A stretch of 64,000 nt of DNA from Corticibacter populi (GTDB lineage: Bacteria; Pseudomonadota; Gammaproteobacteria; Burkholderiales; Burkholderiaceae_C). Made by a program: the position numbers and the translations under genes. The stretch is from the NCBI RefSeq assembly GCF_004217315.1, contig NZ_SGWR01000001.1, positions 248,001-312,000 of the forward strand. Direction: 5' to 3'. Every line of letters starts with the position of its first letter. Position 1 is the first letter of the stretch. The notes under the pieces were generated by a model, which saw only the letters and a program-made list of their open reading frames with translations, did no database searches and was not told the origin of the DNA. Shown here one piece after another: positions 37,681-46,615 of the stretch.

Positions 37681-38940
37681 TCAGTGAAAGCGCGTGGCGC
37701 GGTAGGGAGCAAGGTCGATGGGGGCCTGCCGGGCCAGCACCTGGCTGGTGATGATCTGCGCCGTCATCGGTGCCTGTGTGAGGCCCAGATGCCCATGGCC
37801 GAACGCATACAGCACCCGTGGCGAGCGGCTGGAGCGGCCAATCACCGGCAGGGAGTCGGGCAGGCAAGGGCGGTTGCCCATCCAATCGCTGTGCTGCGTG
37901 AGGGCCGAGGCGCGCAGGCCCGGGAAGATCTGCTGGCTGTGACGCACCAGCGCGTCAATGCGGCGCTGCGTGGGCGGTGCATCCAGGCTGGCAAACTCCA
38001 CCGTGCCGGCCACGCGCAGGCCCATCTCCATCGGCACCGCGAAGCATTTGGCTTCTGCCGCCACCACCGGACGCTGCAGCGTCACGCCCGAATCTGGAAA
38101 CACCACGTGGTAGCCGCGCTGCGTTTGCAGCGGGATGTGGTCACCCATCTGCTGCGCCAGGCGGTGCGACCAGGCGCCGGCGGCAATGACCACCTGCTGC
38201 GCCGACCAAGGGCCCTGCGTGGTCTCCAGCAGCAGGCCGGCCCCGGGCTGCTCCGACAGCTGTGTCACCGCGGCTTGCAGCAGCGTGCCGCCGGCGGCCA
38301 CGAAGCGCTGGCGCACGGTGTGCAGCAGCCGCTGCGGGTTGACGACCATGCCTTCGCCCGGCACGAAGACCGCACGGGTGAATTGGGCCCCGACGGCGGG
38401 CTCCAGGTCGTGCAAGGCCGCACCGTCCAGTTCATGGATCTCGATGCCGCGTGCCCGGCGCAATGCCCAGCCGGCGGCGTCCCCGTCCCGCGCGGCCTGG
38501 CTGGTGTAGACCTGCAGCTGGCCGGTGAAGCGCAGCAGATCGTCAGCCTGCAGCTGCTGCGCCAGCGCACGGTAGAGATCGGTGGCCTGCTGGTTGATTG
38601 CGGCCAGCGCCAGCGAGGCCTGTTCCACCTGGCGGACATTGGAGGCCGCCAGAAACCGCAGCAGCCAGGGCGCTGCCCGCAGCGCATACGCGGGCTGGAT
38701 GCTCAGCGGGCCATCGCGGTCGAGCAGCATGCCGGGCACCTTCTTCCACATGCCGGGCATGCCCAGCGGCGCGACCGACGCCGAGCTGATGCTGCCGGCG
38801 TTGCCGGTGGAGCAGCACAGCGCGTCCGGATCGCGCTCGATCAGGGTGACTTCCAGCCCCTGCTGGCGCAGTTGCAGGGCGCACAGGGAGCCGATGATGC
38901 CTGCACCGATGACGATGCAGTGGGAATGCTGGGTTGGCAT
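37681..38940 (-). CDS. FAD-dependent D-amino-acid dehydrogenase (DadA family)
   Basis: A 419-residue membrane-associated flavoprotein of the DAO fold. The dinucleotide motif CIVIGAGIIGSLCALQL opens the protein, and LYAFGHGHLGLTQAPMTAQ closes it. It oxidises D-amino acids to 2-oxo acids, passing electrons to the quinone pool. It is divergent from a ThDP enzyme and next to HglS, which uses 2-oxoadipate, so D-2-aminoadipate or D-lysine-derived substrates are attractive but unproven. The ATTCC-N5-GGAAT site at 39048 lies in its promoter region. The alternative family member, a glycine or sarcosine oxidase, is less likely. Confidence 0.85.
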   Translation of the reverse strand: MPTQHSHCIVIGAGIIGSLCALQLRQQGLEVTLIERDPDALCCSTGNAGSISSASVAPLGMPGMWKKVPGMLLDRDGPLSIQPAYALRAAPWLLRFLAASNVRQVEQASLALAAINQQATDLYRALAQQLQADDLLRFTGQLQVYTSQAARDGDAAGWALRRARGIEIHELDGAALHDLEPAVGAQFTRAVFVPGEGMVVNPQRLLHTVRQRFVAAGGTLLQAAVTQLSEQPGAGLLLETTQGPWSAQQVVIAAGAWSHRLAQQMGDHIPLQTQRGYHVVFPDSGVTLQRPVVAAEAKCFAVPMEMGLRVAGTVEFASLDAPPTQRRIDALVRHSQQIFPGLRASALTQHSDWMGNRPCLPDSLPVIGRSSRSPRVLYAFGHGHLGLTQAPMTAQIITSQVLARQAPIDLAPYRATRFH

Positions 38941-39047
38941 GTTCGTGTTCGATTTCAAGGAGTGTGGAGCGGCAGCCCCGATGATAGAGCCGCCGGAGCG
39001 CCATTCGGCCGGTTCGGCTGGCAGCCAAGCTGTGCTGCTGCATACCC

Positions 39048-39062
39048 ATTCCGAAACGGAAT
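39048..39062. promoter_or_regulatory. Putative LysR-type binding site (ATTCC-N5-GGAAT)
   Basis: ATTCC-GAAAC-GGAAT is a perfect interrupted palindrome containing the T-N11-A core of LysR boxes. It lies in the 300-base divergent region between the D-amino-acid dehydrogenase and the ThDP enzyme, and its arms recur at 42128. Nothing else is seen from 38941 to 39240. Confidence 0.5.
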
Positions 39063-39240
39063 GATCTGCCACGCAACTATCGTTTGCCATGCGCAGGGGC
39101 CGCTTCTAGCATCGGCGTATTTTGTTCGGGATGCGCTGAAATCCATCGCATTCCCTCCAGGACACTCTTCCAGGGTGTCCTCCCTCCCCCCAGGGGCGTG
39201 GCATCGGCTGCCATTCCTGCGGGTTTCCAGTGAGCCCATC

Positions 39241-40920
39241 ATGACTTCATCCCCTCAGTCCCCATCCCCCCAAAGTGCCGGTCGCGTGCTGGTCCAGGCG
39301 CTTGCGTTGCATGGCGTCGACCGCGTTTTCTGCGTGCCCGGCGAGAGCTACCTGGAGGTGCTCGATGCCTTGTACGACGAGAAGGGCATCGACGTCGTCG
39401 TCACCAAGCATGAAGGCGCGGCGGCCAACATGGCCGAAGCGGACGGCAAGCTCACCGGCAGGCCCGGCATCTGCATGGTGACGCGCGGCCCGGGCGCCAC
39501 CCACGCCAGCATCGGCGTGCATGTGGCCCAGCAGGATTCGACGCCGATGCTGCTCTTCATCGGCCAGATCGCCCGCGACATGAAGGGGCGCGACGTGTTC
39601 CAGGAGATGGATTATCAGCAGGTCTTCGGCTCCATCGCCAAGCTGGTGATCGAGGTCGACGATGCCGATCGCATGGCCGAGTTGGTCGCGCGCGCCTTCC
39701 ATGTGGCGGTGTCGGGGCGGCCTGGTCCGGTCGTCATCGCGCTGCCCGAGGACATGCTGGAAGACCCCACCGGCACACCGGCCTGCCAGGCCACGGCCGT
39801 GGCGCCTGTGCAGGTGGGCACCGCTACGGCGCAGCGCATCGCCGCGCTGCTGCAGCAGGCTCGCAGGCCCCTGGTGGTGGCCGGTGGCGGCGGCTGGGAT
39901 GCCGTCTCGTGCCAGGCGCTGCAGGTGTTCGTGGAGTCATGGGGGCTGCCGGTGGCGTGTGCGTTCCGCCGCCAGGACGTGTTCGACAACGAACACACCC
40001 ATTACGTGGGGCACCTGAGCCTGGGCATGAGCGGCTCGGTGCGGGAGATGGTGCAGCAGGCGGATGTGATTCTCGCCATCGGCACGCGCCTGGGGGACAT
40101 CACCACCGGCGAGTATGCCTTGCTGCAGGTACCCCGGCCGGCCCAGACGCTGGTGCATTGCCACCCTTCGGCGGAGGAACTCGGGCGCGTGTACCAGGCA
40201 GACCTGGCGGTGGCGGCCCCGCCCCGTGCGCTGCTGGCCGCATTGAATGCGCTGGCCGCGCCAGACGCTCCGCGATGGAGCGACTGGCGCGCGCAGGGCC
40301 GCGCGGGTTTCGAGGCGTTCACGGGTCTGTCTTCGGCGCCTTTGGAGGCCGCCGGCGTGGACTTGCGTGAGGCCGTGCTGCACCTTTCCCGCGTTCTGCC
40401 AGAGGATGCGATCCTGACCAACGGCGCAGGCAATTACGCGGTCTGGCTGCACCGCTTCTACCGCTACCGCAGGCCGCGCACGGAGCTGGCGCCGACCTGC
40501 GGCGCGATGGGCTACGGATTGCCCGCTGCGGTGGCTGCGGCCTTGCGCCACAAGGGGCGGCCGGTCGTCTGCGTGGCCGGTGATGGCTGTTTCATGATGT
40601 ACCCGCAGGAGCTGGCCACTGCCGCCGAGTTCGGGGCCTCATTCATCGTGCTGCTGGTCAACAACGGGATGTACGGCACCATCCGCATGCACCAGTCCAA
40701 ACGCTATCCGGGGCGCGTCAGCGCCACCCGGCTGCAAGGCCCCGATTACTGCGCACTGGCGCGCTCGTTCGGCGCCCATGCCGAGCGCGTGACCGCCACC
40801 GCGGAGTTTGCGCCGGCGTTTGCCAGGGCCCAGGCCGCGGGCGGGCTGGCATTGCTGGAACTCGTCACCGATCCGCTGCAGATCACCCCGGATCTGCGCC
40901 TGCCGCAGGCCGACGCGTGA
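39241..40920 (+). CDS. ThDP-dependent 2-oxo-acid enzyme (acetolactate synthase-like)
   Basis: A 559-residue enzyme with the three-domain architecture of acetolactate synthase/benzoylformate decarboxylase. Glu58 in KHEGAAANMAEADG is the cofactor-activating glutamate; the ThDP motif runs from GDG at 447-449 to Asn474-Asn475 (LLVNNGMYG). Members with this local sequence are annotated broadly, and oxalyl-CoA, sulfoacetaldehyde and 2-oxo-acid decarboxylases all belong to the superfamily. Here, beside a D-amino-acid dehydrogenase and HglS, decarboxylation of a 2-oxo acid is the best inference. No small regulatory subunit is present. It converges on lysR with only 3 bases between the stops. Confidence 0.85.
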   Translation: MTSSPQSPSPQSAGRVLVQALALHGVDRVFCVPGESYLEVLDALYDEKGIDVVVTKHEGAAANMAEADGKLTGRPGICMVTRGPGATHASIGVHVAQQDSTPMLLFIGQIARDMKGRDVFQEMDYQQVFGSIAKLVIEVDDADRMAELVARAFHVAVSGRPGPVVIALPEDMLEDPTGTPACQATAVAPVQVGTATAQRIAALLQQARRPLVVAGGGGWDAVSCQALQVFVESWGLPVACAFRRQDVFDNEHTHYVGHLSLGMSGSVREMVQQADVILAIGTRLGDITTGEYALLQVPRPAQTLVHCHPSAEELGRVYQADLAVAAPPRALLAALNALAAPDAPRWSDWRAQGRAGFEAFTGLSSAPLEAAGVDLREAVLHLSRVLPEDAILTNGAGNYAVWLHRFYRYRRPRTELAPTCGAMGYGLPAAVAAALRHKGRPVVCVAGDGCFMMYPQELATAAEFGASFIVLLVNNGMYGTIRMHQSKRYPGRVSATRLQGPDYCALARSFGAHAERVTATAEFAPAFARAQAAGGLALLELVTDPLQITPDLRLPQADA

Positions 40921-40923
40921 GCG

Positions 40924-41856
40924 TCAGGGCGGTGCCGCGCCGGTGACTGCTTCGCCGCGCGTGAACGCGGCGGCCTTGTCCTGCAGCCAGGAACGAAAGG
41001 CCGCCAGCGGCGGATAGTTGGCGCGGCGCGTGGGCCACACCAGGTAGTAGGCGCCGATGCTTTGCACCGGCGGGAGTCCGGGCACGGCGCTGACCAGTTC
41101 GCCTTGCTGCAGCTCGCGCGCGATCAGAAAGCTCGGCAGCAGGGCCACGCCGATGCCGGCCACGGCGGCCTGGGCGGCGGTGGCGAACTGGTCGAAATGC
41201 ATGCCGGGCGCCTCCGGCGGCTCCATGCCCTGGGTACGAAACCAGGCTGGCCAGGCGCCGGATCTCGACGCCAGATGGATCAGCGACTGCCGGCTGAGAC
41301 CCGGCACGCCGTCAATGGGGTTTTGTGCCAGAAACTCGGGGCTGCAGGCAGGCACCACCGTTTCGTTCATCAGGAACGTGCTCTCGCTGCCCGGCCAGTG
41401 CGACTCACCGAAATGGATGGCCGCGTCCTGCGGGTCGAGCTGGAAGTCGAATGCGGCCAGCCGGGTCGAGATGTTCAGCGTCGTGCCCGGATGGCGCTGG
41501 AAGAAATCCGGCAGGCGCGGCGCTAGCCAGCGCGTGCCGAAGGTCGGGAGGATGGCCAGGTTCAGCACACCTCCTTGCGGATTGGCCTTGCAGGCGAGGG
41601 TGGCGCTGGTGATGCGGGTGAGCGCCTCGCGCACTTCCTGCGCGTAGGTTTGCCCCACGCCGCTGAGGCGGACGGTCTGGCGTTCGCGGATGAAAAGCGC
41701 GATCCCCAGGAATTCCTCGAGCGCACGTATCTGCCGGCTGACGGCACTCTGGGTGAGGTGCAATTCCGAGGCCGCCGCCGTGAAGCTCAGCAGGCGGGCG
41801 ACCGACTCGAAAGCGATCAGCAGCGATGTGGGGGGAAGATCTCTTCGCGCAAACAT
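40924..41856 (-). CDS. LysR-family regulator, GcvA-like
   Basis: A 310-residue LysR protein. The helix-turn-helix (LLIAFESVARLLSFTAAASELHLTQSAVSRQI, spread over residues 12-43) is followed by an inducer domain with TFGTRWLAPRLPDFFQRHPG. The GcvA/AmpR subgroup fits. It lies between the ThDP gene and hglS, divergent from hglS, and the two ATTCC-N5-GGAAT sites nearby are its likely targets. The ATG at 41856 gives the normal start; the upstream frame is open but atypical. Confidence 0.92.
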   Translation of the reverse strand: MFARRDLPPTSLLIAFESVARLLSFTAAASELHLTQSAVSRQIRALEEFLGIALFIRERQTVRLSGVGQTYAQEVREALTRITSATLACKANPQGGVLNLAILPTFGTRWLAPRLPDFFQRHPGTTLNISTRLAAFDFQLDPQDAAIHFGESHWPGSESTFLMNETVVPACSPEFLAQNPIDGVPGLSRQSLIHLASRSGAWPAWFRTQGMEPPEAPGMHFDQFATAAQAAVAGIGVALLPSFLIARELQQGELVSAVPGLPPVQSIGAYYLVWPTRRANYPPLAAFRSWLQDKAAAFTRGEAVTGAAPP

Positions 41857-42127
41857 GGTCTCGGGTACTTGGGCCAACCAACGGGCCTGTCGACGGATGG
41901 AGGGCGGGCGTGGATGTCGACGAGTATGCGCCATGCCAGGACCGGCCAAGCCCGGACCCAGGCATGGTCAAGCCCTCAGCAACATGCGCGCCACCATCGT
42001 AGCGTGGACATCATGCGATTCTGCCGGCAACTCGGCCTGCACGCCGCGGGGAATACCCATGCCGTGTCGCCGGCGGGATACCGCCTGCCAGTCTCGCCGT
42101 TCACCAGGGAAGGGTTAACGCGGATGT

Positions 42128-42142
42128 ATTCCATCCCGGAAT
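42128..42142. promoter_or_regulatory. Second ATTCC-N5-GGAAT site, upstream of hglS
   Basis: ATTCC-ATCCC-GGAAT repeats both arms of the site at 39048 with a different spacer. It lies 143 bases before the hglS start, in the region divergent from lysR. From 41857 to 42285 no gene or other structure stands out. Confidence 0.5.
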
Positions 42143-42285
42143 GAATGCGCACGGATTTATCGTTTGTGGCCCGGGGAGGTGTCCCCCTACCATCTGCGCA
42201 TCCCGTCACAGGCCGGCGTTTTCCACGGCGCGAGCCTGCATCCGGGCATTGAACGCCCGTCACCACTTCCATCACCACGACAGCC

Positions 42286-43740
42286 ATGGCAGACACCGTT
42301 GCCCCCGCCCAGACCGTGCCGTTTGTTTCCACCGATGAAATCCGTACACGCTTCTCGCGCGCCATGTCGGACATGTACCGCAACGAAGTTCCCCAGTACG
42401 GCACGTTGCTTGAGTTGGTTGCTCAGGTGAATGAGGCCTGCCTGCAGGCCCGGCCCGAACTGCGGCAAGCGATGCAGGGCAGCGGCGAGCTCGAACGCCT
42501 CAATCTCGAACGCCATGGTGCCATCCGCGTGGGCACCGCACAGGAGCTGGCGACCCTGCGCCGGCTGTTCGCGGTCATGGGCATGGAACCCGTCGGCTAT
42601 TACGACCTGTCGGTGGCCGGCGTGCCGGTGCATGCGACTGCCTTCAGGCCGGTCTCCGACGAGGCCCTGCACAGCAATCCGTTCCGCGTGTTCACCTCCT
42701 TGCTGCGGCTGGAGCTGATTGCGGATGCCCAGTTGCGCGAGCGGGCGCAGCAGATTCTCTCGCGGCGCAACATCTTCACCGCCCGGGCGCTGGAGCTGAT
42801 CGCTGGTTTCGAGGCCGCGGGTGGTCTCAGCGAGCGCCAGGCCGACGAGTTCGTGCGGGAGGCACTTGAGACCTTCCGCTGGCACAGCGAAGCCACCGTG
42901 GATTTCGAGACCTACACCAGCCTGCAGAATGCCCACCGCCTGATCGCCGATGTGGTGTGCTTCAAGGGGCCGCACATCAACCACCTGACGCCGCGCACCC
43001 TGGACATCGACGCCATCCAGGCGGCCATGCCGCAGCGCGGCATCAACGCCAAGGATGTGGTGGAGGGGCCGCCGCGCCGCGAATGCCCGATTCTGCTGCG
43101 CCAGACCAGCTTCAAGGCCTTGCAGGAGCCGGTCCACTTCAGCGACCACGTCGGCTCGCACACCGCGCGCTTTGGCGAGATCGAGCAGCGCGGCGTGGCC
43201 TTGACCCGCAAGGGCCGCCAGTTGTACGACGAGCTCTTGTCGCGGGTGCGCAGCATGCAGGGCGCGGGCAGCTCCGCCCCGGACTACGGCCAGCGTCTGG
43301 CACAGACCTTTGGCGAATTCCCCGATAGCCACGAACGCATGCGTGAGGAGGGGCTGGCGTTCTATCGCTACCGCCTGACCGACGCTGGCCGAGCGCATGC
43401 GCGCGAGGCCTTGCAGGCGCTGGATGGAGATCCTGCCCATGGTCTCCACGCCCTGGTGAACCGCGGCTGGGCCACGGCCCAGCCCATCACTTATGAGGAC
43501 TTCCTGCCTGTCAGCGCGGCCGGCATCTTCCAGTCGAACCTCGGCGGCCAGGAGCAGCGCCACTACCAGGCCCATGCGGCCAGGCAGACGTTCGAGCGCG
43601 ACCTCGGGGCCGCCACGCACGACGAACTGGCACTCTACGAACAGGCGCAACAACGCTCTGTGGAGGGCATGGTCCAGGCGCTGCAAGCCCAAGTGAAGGC
43701 TCAAGTGAAGGCTCAAGAGAAGAAGCCCCAGACGACATAG
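42286..43740 (+). CDS. hglS: 2-oxoadipate dioxygenase/decarboxylase (HglS, DUF1338)
   Basis: A 484-residue VOC-fold protein closely resembling HglS of Pseudomonas putida, which converts 2-oxoadipate and O2 to D-2-hydroxyglutarate and CO2 during D-lysine breakdown. Matching stretches include EVPQYGTLLELV, LERHGAIRVGTAQELATL, PFRVFTSLLRLELI, GPHINHLTPRTLDIDAIQ and YEDFLPVSAAGIFQSNLGG. His77, His233 and the glutamates of FGEIEQRG (298-300) fall where the iron ligands are reported. Identification rests on memory of the family. The next genes, a Bug protein and a D-2-hydroxyglutarate dehydrogenase, fit the product. The Lys/Gln-rich tail has repeated QVKA units. Confidence 0.93.
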   Translation: MADTVAPAQTVPFVSTDEIRTRFSRAMSDMYRNEVPQYGTLLELVAQVNEACLQARPELRQAMQGSGELERLNLERHGAIRVGTAQELATLRRLFAVMGMEPVGYYDLSVAGVPVHATAFRPVSDEALHSNPFRVFTSLLRLELIADAQLRERAQQILSRRNIFTARALELIAGFEAAGGLSERQADEFVREALETFRWHSEATVDFETYTSLQNAHRLIADVVCFKGPHINHLTPRTLDIDAIQAAMPQRGINAKDVVEGPPRRECPILLRQTSFKALQEPVHFSDHVGSHTARFGEIEQRGVALTRKGRQLYDELLSRVRSMQGAGSSAPDYGQRLAQTFGEFPDSHERMREEGLAFYRYRLTDAGRAHAREALQALDGDPAHGLHALVNRGWATAQPITYEDFLPVSAAGIFQSNLGGQEQRHYQAHAARQTFERDLGAATHDELALYEQAQQRSVEGMVQALQAQVKAQVKAQEKKPQTT

Positions 43741-43804
43741 GCAAGAACCGAGTCAAAGGCCTGACAGCAAGAACTTTCATCTCACAACGACACAGGAGAC
43801 ATCC

Positions 43805-44806
43805 ATGCCAGACCGCAAGATCACCCGACAAGCCTTTCTGAAATCCATCGCCGCGCTGGGCCTGACCGCTGCCTTGCAGCCCTTGTCCGCGCAGATCTCG
43901 AATGGCTACCCGAGCCGCGCCATCCGCCTGGTCGTGCCCTTTGCGCCCGGAGGCAACACCGACCTGATTGCGCGGATCCTGGGCCAGGCGCTGGCAGAGG
44001 AGCTGGGCCAGCCCGTGGTGGTGGAGAACATCTCCGGCGCCAATGGCTCGATCGGCACGAGCCGGGTGGCGGCGGCCGCCGCGGATGGCTACACCCTGCT
44101 TTTCGGAACGGCCGGTACGCAGGCCATCAACCAGAGTCTTTACAAGAACCTGAGCGAAAAGAACCTGGACGATTTCGAGTACCTGGGCCTGGTGACGTCG
44201 ATCCCCAACATGCTGGTCATCAACGAGGCCAGAACCCCGGTGGGTTCGGTGGCCGAGCTGCTGGCGCTGGCCCAATCCAGCCAGGCGGGCCTGAACTACG
44301 GATCGCCCGGCGCGGGCTCCACCATCCATCTCTCCGCGGAAATGTTTGGCACGGCCGCAGGGGTCAAGCTGCTGCATGTGCCTTACCGCGGCAGCGCGCC
44401 AGCCCTGGCCGACCTGATGGGTGGGCAGCTGGACTTCATCTTCGAGAACATCACGCCGGCCCTGCCATTCGTGACTTCGGGCAAGCTCAAGGCACTGGCC
44501 GTCGCTTCAGAGGAGCGTGTGCCGCTGCTGCCGGATGTGCCGACGATGAAGGAAAGCGGCTTCGACAACTTCGTCACCGGCACCTGGAACGGGGTGCTCG
44601 CGCCCAAGGGCACGCCGCAGGCCATCGTCGATCGTTTGAGCACAGCCATCCTCCAATGCGCGGCCAAGCCGGACTTCAAGGCCAAGGTGCAGGAAATGGG
44701 CGGGCAACCGCTGGAGATGGGGCCGGAGGAATTCAAGCGCTTCACGCGCGAGGAGTACCAGCGCTGGAATGCGGTGGTGGCCGCTGCCGGTGTGGAAAAG
44801 CTGTAA
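43805..44806 (+). CDS. Bug/TctC-type solute-binding protein
   Basis: A 333-residue periplasmic binding protein of the tripartite tricarboxylate family. The N-terminal signal (ITRQAFLKSIAALGLTAALQ, ending LSA) leads to YPSRAIRLVVPFAPGGNTD and QPVVVENISGANG. A GGAG ribosome site precedes the ATG. It sits between hglS and the D-2-hydroxyglutarate dehydrogenase, so it may capture a dicarboxylate feeding this pathway. A repeat element begins inside its stop codon. Confidence 0.92.
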   Translation: MPDRKITRQAFLKSIAALGLTAALQPLSAQISNGYPSRAIRLVVPFAPGGNTDLIARILGQALAEELGQPVVVENISGANGSIGTSRVAAAAADGYTLLFGTAGTQAINQSLYKNLSEKNLDDFEYLGLVTSIPNMLVINEARTPVGSVAELLALAQSSQAGLNYGSPGAGSTIHLSAEMFGTAAGVKLLHVPYRGSAPALADLMGGQLDFIFENITPALPFVTSGKLKALAVASEERVPLLPDVPTMKESGFDNFVTGTWNGVLAPKGTPQAIVDRLSTAILQCAAKPDFKAKVQEMGGQPLEMGPEEFKRFTREEYQRWNAVVAAAGVEKL

Positions 44807-45074
44807 GAACCTGTTCACGATCTTTTCATGGGCCACGTTGTTCCGACAGGCGATGCGATGCAAGGCGCAAACCGCAGTCGGGCCGGTGGCCCGGCGAGGA
44901 TTTGTAACATCGCAGCGCGCGCCTGCCGGGACAACCCGAAGGGCAGGAGGCCAAAAATGCATCGGGCGGCGTTGCCCGCCTTGCCCAGACGCCCAGTCTG
45001 GCCTGCGACGGGCGTCTTGCCCACTGCATTTTTGGCCTCCTGCGTGACCCATGAAAAGATCGTAAACAGGTTCT
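44806..45074. repeat. Dispersed intergenic repeat, copy 2 (MITE-like)
   Basis: A 269-base element with inverted ends: AGAACCTGTTCACGATCTTT at the left and AGAACCTGTTTACGATCTTT at the right (complement), 25 of 26 bases matching. The first A is the last base of the TAA stop codon of the Bug gene. A nested palindrome (AGGCCAAAAATGCA / TGCATTTTTGGCCT) fills the right half. It has no reading frame, in keeping with a non-autonomous mobile repeat. Confidence 0.88.
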
Positions 45075-45097
45075 AAGAACCTCTTGCCGGATTTGCC

Positions 45098-46528
45098 ATG
45101 CACGCTGATCTCATTGCAGCCTTGACCGCCATCGTGGGCGAAGGCCACGTCCTCACCGGCCATGCCACGGCCGAATATGCCACCGACTGGCGCCAGCGCC
45201 TGCAAGGCCAGGCCTTGTGCGTGGTACGCCCCGGCAGCACCGACGAGGTTGCGCAGGTGGTGCGCGCCTGTGCGGCGGCGGGCGTCTCCATCGTCCCACA
45301 AGGCGGCAATACCGGCCTGGTCGAAGGCTCGGTGCCGGACGGCTCAGGCCGGCAGGTGGTGCTGAGCCTGCGGCGCATGCATGCGGTGCGCGCCATCGAT
45401 CCAGACAACCTCACCATCACCGTCGAGGCGGGCTGCGTGCTGCAGAACGTGCAGGCGCTGGTGCAGGAGGCGGGCTTTCTGTTCCCGCTCAGCCTGGGGG
45501 CCGAAGGCAGTTGCACCCTGGGCGGCAACCTGGCGACGAACGCCGGCGGCACGCAGGTGGTGCGCTACGGCAATACGCGCGACCTTTGCCTCGGGCTGGA
45601 GGTGGTGACCGCCGACGGCCAGGTCTGGGATGGCCTGCTGGGCCTGCGCAAGGACAACACCGGCTACGACCTGCGCCACCTCTTCATCGGCAGCGAAGGC
45701 ACGCTGGGCGTGATCACGGCGGCGAGCATGCGCATGGTTCCGCAGCCTGCCGCGCAGCTGACGGCCTGGACCGCCGTGCCCTCGCTGGATGCGGCCAACG
45801 CCTTGCTGGCGCTGGCGCACCAGCACCTGGCCTCGGCGCTGACCGGCTTCGAACTGATGAACCAGCAGGCCCTGGCGCTGGTGGACCTGCACTACCCGCA
45901 CTTGCGGGTGCCGCTGTGGCAGCAGGGGCCATTCTGCGTGCTGCTCGAAGCCTCCGACAGCGAGTCGGAAGCCCATGCCCGCACGCTGTTCGAGCGCCTG
46001 CTGGAGCTGGCGATGGAGAAAGAACTGGTGCTGGATGCCGTCATTGCCGAGAGCGTCCAGCAGGCACATGACTTGTGGCACATCCGCGAGAGCATCACCC
46101 TGGCCCAGGCCGCGGAAGGCGTGAACGTCAAGCACGACATCTCGCTGCCCATCTCCCGCATCCCGGCCTTCGTGGCCGAGACCGATGCCGCGCTCCATGC
46201 GCTGCTGCCGGGCATCCGGCTGGTCAACTTCGGCCACCTGGGCGATGGCAATCTGCACTACAACGCCCAGGCGCCCGAAGACATGGAGGCGCGCGCGTTC
46301 GTCGCCGACCACGAGGAGTGCATCGGCGAGGTGGTCTACCGGAACGTGCACCGCTTTGGCGGCTCCATCTCCGCCGAGCACGGCATCGGCTCGCTCAAGC
46401 GCGAGAAGCTGCCCCACTACAAGTCACCGGTCGCCATGCAGCTGATGCAAAGAATCAAGTCCGCGCTCGACCCCCAGAACCTGCTCAACCCCGGGCGTGT
46501 GCTGGTAGGCCCGCGCACGGACCCCTGA
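45098..46528 (+). CDS. FAD-linked D-2-hydroxyglutarate dehydrogenase-like oxidoreductase
   Basis: A 476-residue flavoprotein of the FAD_binding_4/FAD-oxidase-C (D-lactate/D-2-hydroxyglutarate dehydrogenase) family. The FAD fold shows IVPQGGNTGLVEGS and GGNLATNAGGTQVVRYGN; the substrate domain has FGHLGDGNLHYN with its metal His and SAEHGIGSLKR. The family oxidises D-2-hydroxy acids, and D-2HGDH types give 2-oxoglutarate. Coming after hglS, oxidation of D-2-hydroxyglutarate is the natural role. D-lactate dehydrogenase is the alternative. It starts 24 bases after the repeat. Confidence 0.9.
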   Translation: MHADLIAALTAIVGEGHVLTGHATAEYATDWRQRLQGQALCVVRPGSTDEVAQVVRACAAAGVSIVPQGGNTGLVEGSVPDGSGRQVVLSLRRMHAVRAIDPDNLTITVEAGCVLQNVQALVQEAGFLFPLSLGAEGSCTLGGNLATNAGGTQVVRYGNTRDLCLGLEVVTADGQVWDGLLGLRKDNTGYDLRHLFIGSEGTLGVITAASMRMVPQPAAQLTAWTAVPSLDAANALLALAHQHLASALTGFELMNQQALALVDLHYPHLRVPLWQQGPFCVLLEASDSESEAHARTLFERLLELAMEKELVLDAVIAESVQQAHDLWHIRESITLAQAAEGVNVKHDISLPISRIPAFVAETDAALHALLPGIRLVNFGHLGDGNLHYNAQAPEDMEARAFVADHEECIGEVVYRNVHRFGGSISAEHGIGSLKREKLPHYKSPVAMQLMQRIKSALDPQNLLNPGRVLVGPRTDP

Positions 46529-46615
46529 GCGCTGCCGGCGGGACGCGATAGCGGTGCATGGAATGGCCCATCCCGCCCTCTTGAACGGAATATCCCTCAA
46601 CCCCTGGAATCGAAT

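Noticed and set aside
36079-40920. 1613-codon open frame
   Set aside because: Only its last 560 codons, from 39241, encode the ThDP enzyme. The rest is antisense to the hydrolase and dehydrogenase genes.
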